A DNA stretch of 64,000 bases from Gracilibacillus sp. YIM 98692 (GCF_010993965.1 NZ_WIXM01000004.1:147207-211206), one strand, 5' to 3'; shown: positions 52,786 through 62,598, numbered from the stretch's first letter. A program made the numbers and translations. Notes: a model not told the origin generated them from the sequence alone.

Positions 52786-53880
52786 TTATAGATATTTCGA
52801 AATCAACGTTTTCTTCCAATGTAACGCAGCATGTTCATCTTTTTCCATCTCTTTAGGCAGATAAATCTCTGTCGTTTCAATTTTCTCATGCCCTAGCGAG
52901 CGCATCACAGTGTATACATCAACACCTTCACGATAAGATAATATCGCAAAAGCGTGCCGGAAGGAGTGAGGGGTAACCGTTTTTCCTTCTAGTGATGGTA
53001 AACGTACCCGCTTCATTACGCTAGTAAAGTATTGTGATAAATATGACGGACTATACGCTTTGCCAGTAGAAGTTACCACGAGTGGCATATCTGCTTCTGA
53101 CTCTTCAATAGACGGTACTAAACGAGCAGATCGCAAGCGGTTAATACTTTCGACTACTTTATCATGCAATGGTACAATCCGCTTTTTATTCCCTTTTCCA
53201 GTGATGTGTAAATAGTACCGCTCACGATCACGGTCATATTCAATATCTCCAACTTTCGCCTGGCATAATTCCTCATTTCGCATACCAGTTGTTAGGAGTA
53301 GATGAATGATACCAAAAATGACAGGTTGATCGATCTTTTCAGAGAAGAAGTCTAACAGATCCATTACTTCATAGACTCCTAAGTCACGATTTGGTCTTTC
53401 ATCTCGATCTACTGTTGTAGATTTCATAAATCTTGTTACATCATGTTTAATGTAATCAACCTGATGCAAAAACGCAAAAAGTGTTTTATGATAGCATTTT
53501 TTCTTGCGATCGTAGCTGGAGAATATGACGAGTTTCTTACTATTAAATATGGGTATTTTTGAGAAAGCCATGTTTGGTATTTTTCCATGTGGGAAGCTGT
53601 AAGACTTTTAAATAGAGATCCGTCTTGGATATGGCCAAAATATATACCGATGAATTCCTGGTATTCGATCAAATGTGAAATGAAGGATAACAGTTCTTGT
53701 TTATAAGCGACAATTGTTCGTTCCGCTTTTCCTTTCTTTTCATCTAAGTTCTTTTGACGCTGCAGATAGTAGGCAAGTATTTCTTGATCGTTAAAATAAA
53801 AGAAGTCAGATTTCCCTTCTTCATCCGCTCGATGACGTTTTTCTACCAAGGTATCATAAGACAGAGTAGTGCTGAGTTCT
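52786..53880 (-). pseudogene. tyrosine recombinase, second copy with frameshift and lost 5' end
   Basis: Frames 53436-53849 and 52786-53571 together reproduce the intact recombinase from about residue 25 to the end, with all catalytic motifs (TGMRNEELC, GKGNKKRIV, HSFRH, LGHEKIETTEIYL). One G of a GG pair near 53472 (TTGCGG in the intact copy) is missing, and the first 25 codons are replaced by unrelated sequence. It is nearly identical in places to 36890-38047, so the copies are related by recent duplication. Confidence 0.8.
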
Positions 53881-53884
53881 GACA

Positions 53885-54091
53885 GTGGTTGCTTATGAGT
53901 TTGCTAGAGAATATGAAAATGTAGCAAAAATGGATATAGCTGCTACGTATAAAGATGCGATTGAACTTAATAGGGAGAAAATAGAAGGGAAATTAAAGTT
54001 TTACAAATTAGGATTAAGATTGCTGACTTGGGGATTTATAATTTTTATAATACATTTTCTTATAGAGGAGGTGATAAAGTATGTCATCTAG
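53885..54091 (+). CDS. small membrane protein (possible fragment)
   Basis: The GTG at 53885 has no clear ribosome site, so this may be the end of a longer gene. The 68-aa product is helical with a C-terminal membrane segment (LLTWGFIIFIIHFLIEEVI). It overlaps the next small frame, which has a strong ribosome site inside it. Confidence 0.45.
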   Translation: MVAYEFAREYENVAKMDIAATYKDAIELNREKIEGKLKFYKLGLRLLTWGFIIFIIHFLIEEVIKYVI

Positions 54092-54191
54092 TAAAGAAAA
54101 AATTAATCGTCATTCTGGGTACGAAAATCAAGAAGGCCCAACGACTCGTGTTTTTCTTTCTATCCATATCTTTAAATCAGAGGGAACATAA
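54081..54191 (+). CDS. 36-aa small protein
   Basis: ATG 54081 follows GAGGAGGTGATAAAGT, an excellent site. The product MSSSKEKINRHSGYENQEGP... ends IFKSEGT. Short and unverified, but the ribosome site and overlap with the upstream frame favour translation. Confidence 0.45.
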   Translation: MSSSKEKINRHSGYENQEGPTTRVFLSIHIFKSEGT

Positions 54192-54290
54192 GAAGAGATA
54201 TAATGATAGTCCGATTTTAATAAAATACCATTTGGATGCAATTCAACCGTTCCTGACTGACAATGATCATTTAATATTGTAGCAAAATCA

Positions 54291-54423
54291 TTATGCTTTT
54301 AGCTTTCCCTTTTTAATATAACGGTGAACCATTACATTTGTTACATTTAATTGTTGCGCTACCTCTGAAACAGTAAGCCCCTTCTTTTTGCTTTTCTCAT
54401 AAAAAGTTATCACATTCAATGTC
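54291..54423 (-). pseudogene. fragment of a third double-HTH regulator gene
   Basis: On the minus strand the frame reads VITFYEKSKKKGLTVSEVAQ, then QLNVTNVMVHRYIKKGKLKA and a stop at 54291. This matches the second HTH of the protein at 39593 (FTFKEKQKKKGLTVSEVAEQLNVTNVMVHHY) almost exactly. Both ends are cut: upstream by the YD-repeat gene, downstream by an early stop. Confidence 0.75.
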
Positions 54424-54424
54424 T

Positions 54425-57317
54425 ACCGCTGATAACATTGTTGGTAACTCTAGCTTTGAGCGGGAGGAGGATGCTGACAATTGGCCTGATCATTGGTCAA
54501 AAGTAACTGAATCAGGGGAATCAGCTACTTATGAATGGGTAGATGCAGGAATGTTTGGAAGTAAAGCAGTTAAGATCTCTGACACAACTGGTTGGGCAAC
54601 GGTTGCTTCTAAAAAAGTGTCTTATGATAGATCAACTCATGTAGCAAGTGCTTATGTCAAAACATCAGCAGCTGATTCGAAATCCTTTATTAAAGTCGAG
54701 TATTACGATAGCCAGGGGAGCTTTTTAGATCAGAAATTCTCGTATGGTATTACGGGGACACACGATTGGACAAGATTGCATTTGGTAGCTGATAATGCAC
54801 CGACAGGCACTGCGGAAATCCTTGTCAAAGTAGGGGTAAATGCTGCAGACACTGGATCTACTTATTTTGACGGTATTCAGTTAGAGAAAGGTACGGTTGT
54901 AAGTGCTTATAATCTCGTAGAAAACTCCAGTTTTGAACGTGATAGTGATGGAAATGACATCCCTGATAATTGGACGACAAGTGGGAACTTATCTACAAAT
55001 GATGAGATAGATACAACGGAAGTTTATGTAGGGAATAATTCATTCAAATTAACCGGGGAGTCACAAAAAGATAAATTTATTAAACAACACATTGATATCT
55101 CTGGTGACAGTACAACGAAACTTACCTTATCTGGTTGGTCTAAACAAAGTGATGCTGATCCAAATGGTGGTAATTATTTACTTCAAGTCGCTATTAATAA
55201 TAGTGATGGAACCACGGATTGGAGTAATGCGCACGACTTTAGTAAAACAAAATCGGGTTGACAACACGTGGCTGCGGAAGTAAATCCAACTCAATCCTTT
55301 GATTCGATTGATGTCTACTATTATTATTACGACCAAACAGGTACATCATGGTTTGATGCAATGCGATTAGAAGTTGGCGCTTCACATAGTTTTTATACGT
55401 ATGATTCGAATAAAAACTATGTAACAGAAGTGAAAGATCCGGATGGAAATACCTTTTCTTACGGATATGATACAGTAGGAAATCAAACCAGTGTAACGGA
55501 TGGAAAAGGAAATCAGACTTCTTATGACTATAATGCGAATAACCAATTAACCAAAGTAACCGACCCGAACCTAAATGAAACAACCTATGGTTATGATGGC
55601 GAAGGCAATCGTACATCGGTTACGAATGCAAAGAATAATACGGCAACGTACAATTATAATGAATTTAACCAGGTTTCTGGATTTACGAACCCATTAAATC
55701 AAGCAACATCATTTGACTATGATAAAAACGGAAATCTAACAAAAGTGGCTTATGAAAATGAAGATACTGTATCTTACACGTATAATGATCTGAATCGTTT
55801 AGTTTCTGTGGCTTATAATGGTGTGACAAAATGGGATCTTGCTTATGATGCGAACGGTAATGTCACATCTATAACGGATGACAGTGGTAATACAACAACG
55901 TACACGTATGACAAAAATAACCGTGTCACGCAAATAGATGAAGGATCATCCAATTCAATTGCCTACGGTTATGACAATAACTCAAATGTGACGTCGATTG
56001 ACATGACAGCTGGTTGCTTTATCAAGAAACAGCAGTAACCTTGCCAACTTCACGTACGATGAAAGAGGAAATATTTCATCGATTAAGAATGCAAATAATA
56101 CGTATACGGCTTATGAGTATAATGATGCCAATCAAATGCAGTCGATTAAAAACTATGATGTGAATGGGAATGTCTTAAATTCCTTTGTATACAGTTACGA
56201 TGCGAATAAGAATATTACAAGCGTTGAAACACAAGATGGCACTATCACGTATCAATATGATGCACTTAACCAGTTAACACAAGAAACGCTAACAGATGGT
56301 ACAACGATTTCTTATGAATATGATAGTGTTGGTAATCGTACAACGAAAACCGTCGATGATGGAACATCCACTACGACAACATCATATACGTATGATGATG
56401 CCAATCAACTAACAGATGTAGATGGACAAACGTACACGTATGATGCCAATGGTAATTTAACCGATAATGGCGAGAAGACATTTATCTATAATAACAACAA
56501 CCGTCTTATAGAGGTACAGGATTCAGGTACTACACTTTCATCATTCGAATATGACCGACAAGGCAGACGTATCAGTAAAACAACATCGACTGAAACGATT
56601 AACTATCATTATGATGGGGATTCAAACCAAGTCCTTTATGAAACGGATGCGAACAATAATATTGTTGCTGAATACACGTATGATCAACAAGGTCAACCAG
56701 TGACAATGACAAAAGGTGGTACAACGTATTACTATCATATCAACGGTCATGGTGATGTTACAGCATTAACGGATGAAAGTGGAAATGTTGTTGCTGAATA
56801 TCAATATGATGCATGGGGGAATATACTTTCTCAATCTGGTACAATGGTAACGGAAAATCCATATCGTTATGCTGGATACCGTTATGACGAGGAAACGGGC
56901 TTGTACTACCTAATGGCACGTTACTATGATTCAAAAATTGGACGTTTTATTACAAGAGATTCATTTCATGGACTAACTATTGATCCTTTAACAATTAATC
57001 AATATGCATATACAACTAATAATCCAGTAATGTATGTAGATCCAACAGGACATAGTAAAGAAGGAGTCAATAAAGTAATATGGAGATGGTGGGGAGTAGA
57101 ATTATGGTTGAGCCAATCGACAGTATCCTATATAGTCGGTGGTGGTATTAGTGCAGCTGCAACTATTTTAGGATTAATATTTCCTGGTGTTGGGACGGCT
57201 TTTGCTCTTTTAGCTCATTCTATTCTTCTTACTATCATTTATGACATTAAATTCGCAAAACCAGTAGTAATAGGAATGCATTGGAATTTGACTAAAAGAT
57301 ATGCTTATTATCAATAG
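54425..57317 (+). pseudogene. YD-repeat (RHS) wall-associated protein, 5'-truncated, with nonsense and frameshift changes
   Basis: The gene has two carbohydrate-binding-like units (NIVGNSSFERE..., NLVENSSFERD...), at least a dozen YD repeats (YGYDTVGNQTSV, YGYDGEGNRTSV types), and the RHS end signal (RYAGYRYDEETGLYYLMARYYDSKIGRFITRDS). The start region is missing: no signal peptide or ribosome site. A TGA at 55259 replaces a Trp codon (SG-W-QHVAAEV); the same frame continues. A frameshift lies near 56015. The C-terminal tip (about 85 residues after DPTGHSK) is hydrophobic and Gly-rich and could be a membrane-active toxin. Confidence 0.8.
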
Positions 57318-57362
57318 TAAAGAGATAGTAGATTAAAATTACAGTTGTAAGGAGACATTAAA

Positions 57363-57506
57363 TTGAAATTACGTAATCGTATATTAATTGGTCTTCCAAC
57401 CATAATAGCGTTTAGTATTTTATATTATTTTATTATCCCAAGAGGAATATTTCAGTATTTTTTACTTGGGGTTACTAGCTTTATCATTGTTACTATTTTA
57501 AATAAT
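57363..57506 (+). CDS. small membrane protein, candidate immunity protein
   Basis: TTG 57363 follows AAGGAGACATTAAA. The 47-aa product (MKLRNRILIGLPTIIAFSILYY...) has two hydrophobic segments. If one T were removed from the T4 run near 57480 the frame would continue as FIIVTILNNIKKNN, a better membrane segment. It directly follows the RHS tip, the usual place for an immunity gene. Confidence 0.5.
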
Positions 57507-57727
57507 ATAAAAAAAAATAACTAGCCATAAAGGCTTCAGGACTCCCATCAAGGCTTTTTATTAGCAATACCAGTAGGTATTGTTATAATGAAAACTTATT
57601 ATATTTTACTCCAAAAAGACAAAGATTATAAATCTGATGATTAAGTGAATATTCAACAGGAATGTTTTAATTGCAGGTGTCTTACCCAACTTTGGTATCT
57701 GAAAAAGATTGATAAGAAAATAGGCAG

Positions 57728-57772
57728 AGCCTCCGTGAAGATATAACTTTTCACGGAGGCTTTTTATATCTA
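57728..57772 (+). terminator. intrinsic terminator
   Basis: AGCCTCCGTGAA pairs with TTCACGGAGGCT, followed by five Ts. Confidence 0.85.
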
Positions 57773-57837
57773 TAAACTACGCATGTTTTCACATTGATAA
57801 TTTCTTTGATTTTGATACTGACATTAGAGATAAAAAG

Positions 57838-57881
57838 AACGGTGATAACTTAGTTAATAGGCTATCACCGTTTTATTTTGT
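57838..57881 (+). terminator. intrinsic terminator
   Basis: ACGGTGATA pairs with TATCACCGT followed by TTTATTTTG. The region 57507-58081 otherwise contains only a hydrophobic coding trace at 57560-57645 (LLAIPVGIVIMKTYYILLQ). Confidence 0.75.
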
Positions 57882-58081
57882 GTATGTAAAGAGAAGACGA
57901 TTCAACACGATTATCCGAATACCCTAAATAACTTTGGGTGAGGACCAAGGATAGAACGTTTGGAATTTAACGCCTTATTCATATTGCTTTAATAACTTTT
58001 AAATTTTTCTTGGTAAATGCCGATATACTCTATGACGGCAAAATACATTAGATTTTATCTTAAAGAAGAGGTGTGGAAATA

Positions 58082-58353
58082 ATGAACAAAACAGACTAAT
58101 TACAAAAGTAGCCGATTCGTCTGAAATTTCTAAGAAGAATGCTTCAAAAGCTGTAGATGCAGTATTTGATTCTATAAAAGATGGCTTATCGTCTGGCGAT
58201 AACGTTCAACTTATTGGATTTGGGAACTTTGAAGTAAGAGAAATGTCTGCACGTAAAGGGCGTAACCCTCAAACTGGAGAGGAAATCGAAATTCCAGCAA
58301 GTAAAGTTCCTGCATTTAAACCAGGTAAAGCCCTTAAATATATTGTAAAATAA
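58082..58353 (+). pseudogene. hup: HU-type DNA-binding protein with frameshift at codon 5-6
   Basis: ATG 58082 follows AGAAGAGGTGTGGAAATA. It reads MNKTD then stops; with one T added (GAC-TTA-ATT) it continues as [20 protein letters not shown] through [20 protein letters not shown] and [20 protein letters not shown] to a 90-aa protein. This is the complete HU length, with the GRNPQTG DNA-binding arm intact. Everything beyond codon 6 is conserved, so the shift is either very recent or a base-call error. Confidence 0.85.
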
Positions 58354-58502
58354 GGTAATATAAAAATACATTTGAGAGAAGTGGGGGAGGAACTATAAAA
58401 ACTTGTTACTATCCCTGCTTATTTTTTCACTTCAATGTATTTGCGTGAAATTCTGATTTAACGAATACATATTCAAATAAGTTAAAATATGGTATAATAA
58501 AA

Positions 58503-58552
58503 AAAGATAGCTTTTTCTTACGAGTACTAGCAAGAAAAAACTATCTTTATTA
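58503..58552 (+). terminator. hairpin after a promoter-like TATAAT
   Basis: AAGATAG...TTTTTCTTAC and GCAAGAAAAAACTATCTTT form an extended stem; TATAAT-like bases stand at about 58493-58498. It may be a short terminated RNA upstream of the DUF3800 gene. Confidence 0.5.
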
Positions 58553-58581
58553 TATATCTTATTTTGATCAGATTGTTTTCA

Positions 58582-58652
58582 CCATATCTTGATATGGGTA
58601 CTCTGCAATCCTACATTACATTAACCGCATCTTGATACGGGGTTGTAATGTA
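58582..58652. promoter_or_regulatory. two related dyads upstream of the DUF3800 gene
   Basis: CCATATCTTGATATGG (58582-58597) and CCGCATCTTGATACGG (58625-58640) are near-identical 16-base palindromes with compensating differences (T/A and C/G at the same pair), and TACATTACA/TGTAATGTA flanks the second. Compensating changes suggest either RNA stems or a dimer operator. They lie 48-118 bases before the start of the 58700 gene. Confidence 0.6.
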
Positions 58653-58699
58653 TATATTAATATATATTATTATTATTATTTTGTCAACAGGGGGTGTCT

Positions 58700-59590
58700 A
58701 TGAGCCATATTAAGCCTTTACAAACGGAGTTAACAAAAATTTTCTTTGATGAAAGCGGACAAGGATCGGGTTCGGAAAGACCTGCTACTATGGGCGGTTT
58801 ATTAATGCCTAATAAAATATATGATTCATCGGATTTTGATGATCTTAATAAAGCATTGCAAGAAAAGACTATTAAGCTACATTGGACTGAATATACGGGC
58901 GATATTAAAATGCGACAAGATATATTGGATGTCATTAATCTATTTTCAAAATATGCTAGTTTATGTCGTATGAATGTTATTAGTTATAATACTTCTACCC
59001 TTGAATCGCGTTATAAACTATCAAATCATGCTGGTAGCTTTAAAAAGAAGAAACGTGATAAAAAAGCATTAAATTATGCAACATTAATGATTTACACCAA
59101 AATACCTGAACGTATTTTCTATGGACTTCTTAGGCATTTCGGAAAAGACGTATATATCAAAACAGATATTTTCATTGAAAAAGAAGGTAAATACGAAAAG
59201 TATGATTTAGAAAAGCGTCTTGAGGAAAACTTAAATACACAATCCTTATATAGAGCACAGCAATATTGGGTGAATAATTGTAAAATGGTCCCAAAACAAG
59301 AAATGATAGGTGTAGAATTGGTCGATCTACTTCTTGGTATTATCCGTTTAATACTAATTAATCCTCCTATCCCCTTAGGGTTAACTGATGAGGAGTACAA
59401 AGAAAAGAAGATAAAAGGACAAGCAAAAAAACACCAACTAGTTATAGAATTATTGAAAGAACCTAAATTCTATGATTTTTTGTCTAACCTTAGTTACTAT
59501 GAATGGGATAGTGATAGACAATTGCTTGAGATCTCATTTAAAGATTACCTTGATTTATTTATAAATTCTAATTATAAAGAATTTATTTAG
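58700..59590 (+). CDS. DUF3800-family protein
   Basis: ATG 58700 follows AGGGGG at 5 bases. The 296-aa product has FFDESGQGSG near residue 16, the DESG motif of DUF3800, and VELVDLLLGIIRL (about 215) with the second conserved Asp. DUF3800 proteins have an RNase H-like fold and occur in many accessory and defence-like loci; their activity is not settled. It precedes a membrane protein gene by 118 bases. Confidence 0.75.
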   Translation: MSHIKPLQTELTKIFFDESGQGSGSERPATMGGLLMPNKIYDSSDFDDLNKALQEKTIKLHWTEYTGDIKMRQDILDVINLFSKYASLCRMNVISYNTSTLESRYKLSNHAGSFKKKKRDKKALNYATLMIYTKIPERIFYGLLRHFGKDVYIKTDIFIEKEGKYEKYDLEKRLEENLNTQSLYRAQQYWVNNCKMVPKQEMIGVELVDLLLGIIRLILINPPIPLGLTDEEYKEKKIKGQAKKHQLVIELLKEPKFYDFLSNLSYYEWDSDRQLLEISFKDYLDLFINSNYKEFI

Positions 59591-59708
59591 AATAGAGCTG
59601 CAAATATCGATTGATGATGTATTTTGGGCATGGGGATATAATGTCGATAATGAAAAATAGCTTGGAAAGAACGAATTAGTCCATATAAAATTAGGCGGTG
59701 TTACAAAG

Positions 59709-60503
59709 GTGTTTTATAAAAATTTGGAAAAACTATTAGAAAGCTATGATGTTAAAATAGGTGAAGCAGCAATATATTTAATATTTGTTGCTTTAATATT
59801 ATGGTTATATAAAGAATTTAAAACACAGCATCTAAAGGAAAAAGAAGAAAGAAGTAAAAAAATTGAAAACAGTTTAATCGCTTTAAACAATATTATAATT
59901 GAAGAATATCAATATAAGAAGGGGGTTAAAAAAGATAAAAATGATGTATTTATAGCTATCCGAAGCTCTTTTTCTGATATTGATTATTATTTATATAGAA
60001 GCATTTGCAAAATTTTTGATAATTCAGCTTTAGACGACGATCAAAAAATAGACCATATTTGTAAAGAGATTCATGCTGAAGTTGATACTTTGAATATTCA
60101 GAATAAAAATATTATTTATTTCAATCGCTTGACAGACCAACTAGATAAATTTTTAATCAAAATTAAAGATATTGTGACTCCAATCATTAACACGATAATT
60201 ACTGTAATAATTACTAGCATATTTGTGGGTATATTATTAACCGAGGATATTGGATTTGTTAAGGGTGTTAAAGTATTCACCATATCAGTATTAGTCTATT
60301 TAATTCCTATGGTTATTGATATGTATCAAATCAAAAAATTGAAACCAATTAGTTATATTATTATTCCGTTTATTTTTATAACATTAATTATAAACTTGTT
60401 TTTTTCCAGTGTTAAAGTAATATCTATATCATTGTTTATATTTTTTGTAGCATTCATACTGCTTTTAATAATTGGAATCAGAAAATCAAATAGATTAAAT
60501 TAG
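59709..60503 (+). CDS. multi-pass membrane protein, possible partner of DUF3800
   Basis: GTG 59709 follows GGCGGTGTTACAAAG. The 264-aa product has one N-terminal helix (about 20-36), a cytoplasmic charged helical middle (about 40-155), and four C-terminal helices (about 160-262). This layout, a sensor-like domain between helices, occurs in membrane effectors of two-gene defence systems. Family not recognised. Confidence 0.65.
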   Translation: MFYKNLEKLLESYDVKIGEAAIYLIFVALILWLYKEFKTQHLKEKEERSKKIENSLIALNNIIIEEYQYKKGVKKDKNDVFIAIRSSFSDIDYYLYRSICKIFDNSALDDDQKIDHICKEIHAEVDTLNIQNKNIIYFNRLTDQLDKFLIKIKDIVTPIINTIITVIITSIFVGILLTEDIGFVKGVKVFTISVLVYLIPMVIDMYQIKKLKPISYIIIPFIFITLIINLFFSSVKVISISLFIFFVAFILLLIIGIRKSNRLN

Positions 60504-60579
60504 GTGTTCTTATTCAAGAGTAATTGCTCAACAATAATTCGTTAAAATTGTATTAACCATACTGAACATATGTTCTTAA

Positions 60580-60625
60580 AAGTCGCTAAATCCCTATACA
60601 ATGAGGGTTTAGCGGTTTTTTTGTT
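60580..60625 (+). terminator. intrinsic terminator
   Basis: CGCTAAATCCCT pairs with AGGGTTTAGCG, followed by GTTTTTTTG. It ends the DUF3800/membrane protein transcript. Confidence 0.85.
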
Positions 60626-60635
60626 TTTTGGTTTG

Positions 60636-60920
60636 GAAACGAAAGTGGTATTAACCTGTAAGGATCTCGATGGGATGACTGACTTTGCTAAGATTTATGG
60701 GGCAAAAGGGCTTGCTTGGTTAAAAGTAGAGGAAGATTCTTTAACTGGACCAATTGCGAAATTCTTCTCAGAAGAAGAACAAACGCAATTTAGGGAGTTG
60801 CTAGATGCAAAAGTAAAAACAGCGAATCACGAAGAAGAGGTACACAGTCAAGGACAAGCAGCTACCGCTGTGGCTAAGAGCATCTATGAAAAAGAAGTTT
60901 GGCCTAAAAAAACTGACTAA
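60636..60920 (+). pseudogene. fragment of aspartyl-tRNA synthetase
   Basis: The frame contains [20 protein letters not shown] and [17 protein letters not shown], which belong to the GAD domain of bacterial AspRS. Nothing of the catalytic core or anticodon domain is present, and the frame's first 20 codons cross a terminator. After about 60820 the reading ([15 protein letters not shown]...) is unrelated. It is a stray gene piece caught by recombination. Confidence 0.7.
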
Positions 60921-61028
60921 CCTTTCTACTAGAAATGGGTTATTTACACAAAATTATTGACACACTCCAACATACATGATTTTACTAATTAGTATAAATA
61001 ATTATACGTTTACGGGGAGGAGTAAAGT

Positions 61029-61943
61029 ATGTCATTTGATAGTGTAATCGGCAAACTGGGAGGAATAGTTGAGAATCCAGAGGGTAAAGTAGCTTTATAT
61101 TTCACTAGAAAAGATTATAAAGGAAGATATACTTCATATAAACCAGGGATATCCACACCTCTCCAGAAAGAATTAACAAAAATTGTAGTGGAAGCAATGA
61201 AGGGATTGAATAATAAAACTGTACTTCCATTCAATCCTTCAGGTTCATTAGATGACACAATTGAATATTGTGATTATTCATCCGTTGACAGCCTTTGGCA
61301 TATATTAGAGAGTCTGGATGGTGACAGACTCTTAGAAAGTATTCCAGATGATATTTCTAAGTTTTCTTTTTATTGTTTAGTTATTCAATTAGAGGATGAT
61401 GACAAGCTTTTAATTTTTAGAAGATTAACTAAGTTTAAAAAGTTACAGAAGGGTATAGTAGGAAGATTTATATCAGGTGATTTTGAACAAATTGATTCTG
61501 ACCTTCTTGGTATTGATGGTCAAATTGACATAATCGGATATGATTCAGAATTAACTGTTGCAAATCATATTTCTATGGAAAGAATCTTTGATATAAAAAC
61601 TCAATATCAAGAAAGTGCGAAGAAAACTCTTGCCATGATTAAGGAAACAAATAGAATAGAAAATTTTGAGCAGTTTGAAGAAGATAGTATCAACGATGGA
61701 AGGGTTATCCGAGGACTTACAAAGCTCTTACAAGACCCAGAAAGAGTTAAAAGAAGTTTGGAAAACATTGAAAAAGTGAAAGAACTAGTTGATGTAGTCG
61801 ATTTAGATATAAAATTTTCCGAAGATGATAGTAAGTTATTGTATGAGAGAAAAGACCAATTACAAAATATTACACTAATTATTCGGGATGCTTATTATCA
61901 ATCTTTTATTAATGAACGTCTTGGAGTAGATGAATTAGCTTAA
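61029..61943 (+). CDS. kwaB: KwaB-like protein (DUF4868)
   Basis: ATG 61029 follows ACGGGGAGGAGTAAAGT. The 304-aa product has a Lys/Asp-rich N-terminal half and the DUF4868 core (about 105-260): FYCLVIQLEDDDKLLIFRRL, GRFISGDFEQID, IDIIGYDSELTVANHISMERIFD. KwaB of the Kiwa system acts with a membrane KwaA that senses phage at the envelope, and KwaB then binds DNA to block phage replication and transcription. The following gene is a KwaA-like membrane protein. Gene order is KwaB first, the reverse of the described Escherichia system. Confidence 0.8.
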   Translation: MSFDSVIGKLGGIVENPEGKVALYFTRKDYKGRYTSYKPGISTPLQKELTKIVVEAMKGLNNKTVLPFNPSGSLDDTIEYCDYSSVDSLWHILESLDGDRLLESIPDDISKFSFYCLVIQLEDDDKLLIFRRLTKFKKLQKGIVGRFISGDFEQIDSDLLGIDGQIDIIGYDSELTVANHISMERIFDIKTQYQESAKKTLAMIKETNRIENFEQFEEDSINDGRVIRGLTKLLQDPERVKRSLENIEKVKELVDVVDLDIKFSEDDSKLLYERKDQLQNITLIIRDAYYQSFINERLGVDELA

Positions 61944-61967
61944 ATTAGGATGGAGGGTGGGTTGATT

Positions 61968-62528
61968 ATGACGAATTTTTATAAATGGTTATTATTCATA
62001 TCTTCGTATGCCCCTCTCTATCTTTTGTTAGCAATTAATAACTATAATTTTAATATAACACCGATGTGCTATATAAAACAGGTAACTGATAATATTCAAC
62101 ATTTAGTTTTTTGGATTGTTATTATTTTTCTTTTCCTTATTTCTATCCTTTCGGTTAGTTATTTTAAATTTATTAGTTTAAATGAAAGAAGGAAGGTACC
62201 AGGACTAAAACCAATAAATGAGGGAGTTCTTACGTACTTAATCCCATATGTAATTCCGTTACTTGAAATGAATATAAACAGTTTAAACAGCCTTTTAGTT
62301 AATGCTTTATTATTCCTAATCATAGGTATTGTTTACGTGAAGAGTGATTTGCTATATATAAATATACTATTAATTCTTTTAGGTTTTAGAGTTTATAAAG
62401 ATTTAAATGGAAATGTGGTTATAACGGACTATAAAAGAGATGAGTTAACTGTTAGTCAAAATAATAGTGAAACGTTACGATGTCGCAAAGTAGTTAAGGG
62501 TGTATACTTAATAAGACGTGAGAAATAA
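61968..62528 (+). CDS. kwaA: KwaA-like membrane protein
   Basis: I start at ATG 61968, after GGAGGGTGGG; the upstream ATG lies too near the kwaB stop. The 186-aa product has four or five helices (about 5-20, 46-68, 84-100, 106-126, 128-142) and a short basic C-terminal cytoplasmic tail (TDYKRDELTVSQ...). LLFISSYAPLYLLLAI and LTYLIPYVIPLLEM fit what is known of KwaA. It lies 24 bases behind kwaB. Confidence 0.75.
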   Translation: MTNFYKWLLFISSYAPLYLLLAINNYNFNITPMCYIKQVTDNIQHLVFWIVIIFLFLISILSVSYFKFISLNERRKVPGLKPINEGVLTYLIPYVIPLLEMNINSLNSLLVNALLFLIIGIVYVKSDLLYINILLILLGFRVYKDLNGNVVITDYKRDELTVSQNNSETLRCRKVVKGVYLIRREK

Positions 62529-62598
62529 GACTGGATTTTTTACCGTATAGGAAAGTAAGGAAGCAATCTCGAAGTAGTGGAAAATTTCAGGAAAATAG

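Noticed and set aside
58582..58640. ToxI-like RNA repeats of a type III toxin-antitoxin system
   Set aside because: There are only two repeats and the next gene is DUF3800, not ToxN-like; the dyads are better described as operator or RNA stems.
60570..60920. A 116-codon frame from 60570 as a complete gene
   Set aside because: Its first codons cross an intrinsic terminator and only the middle matches AspRS; it is treated as a fragment.
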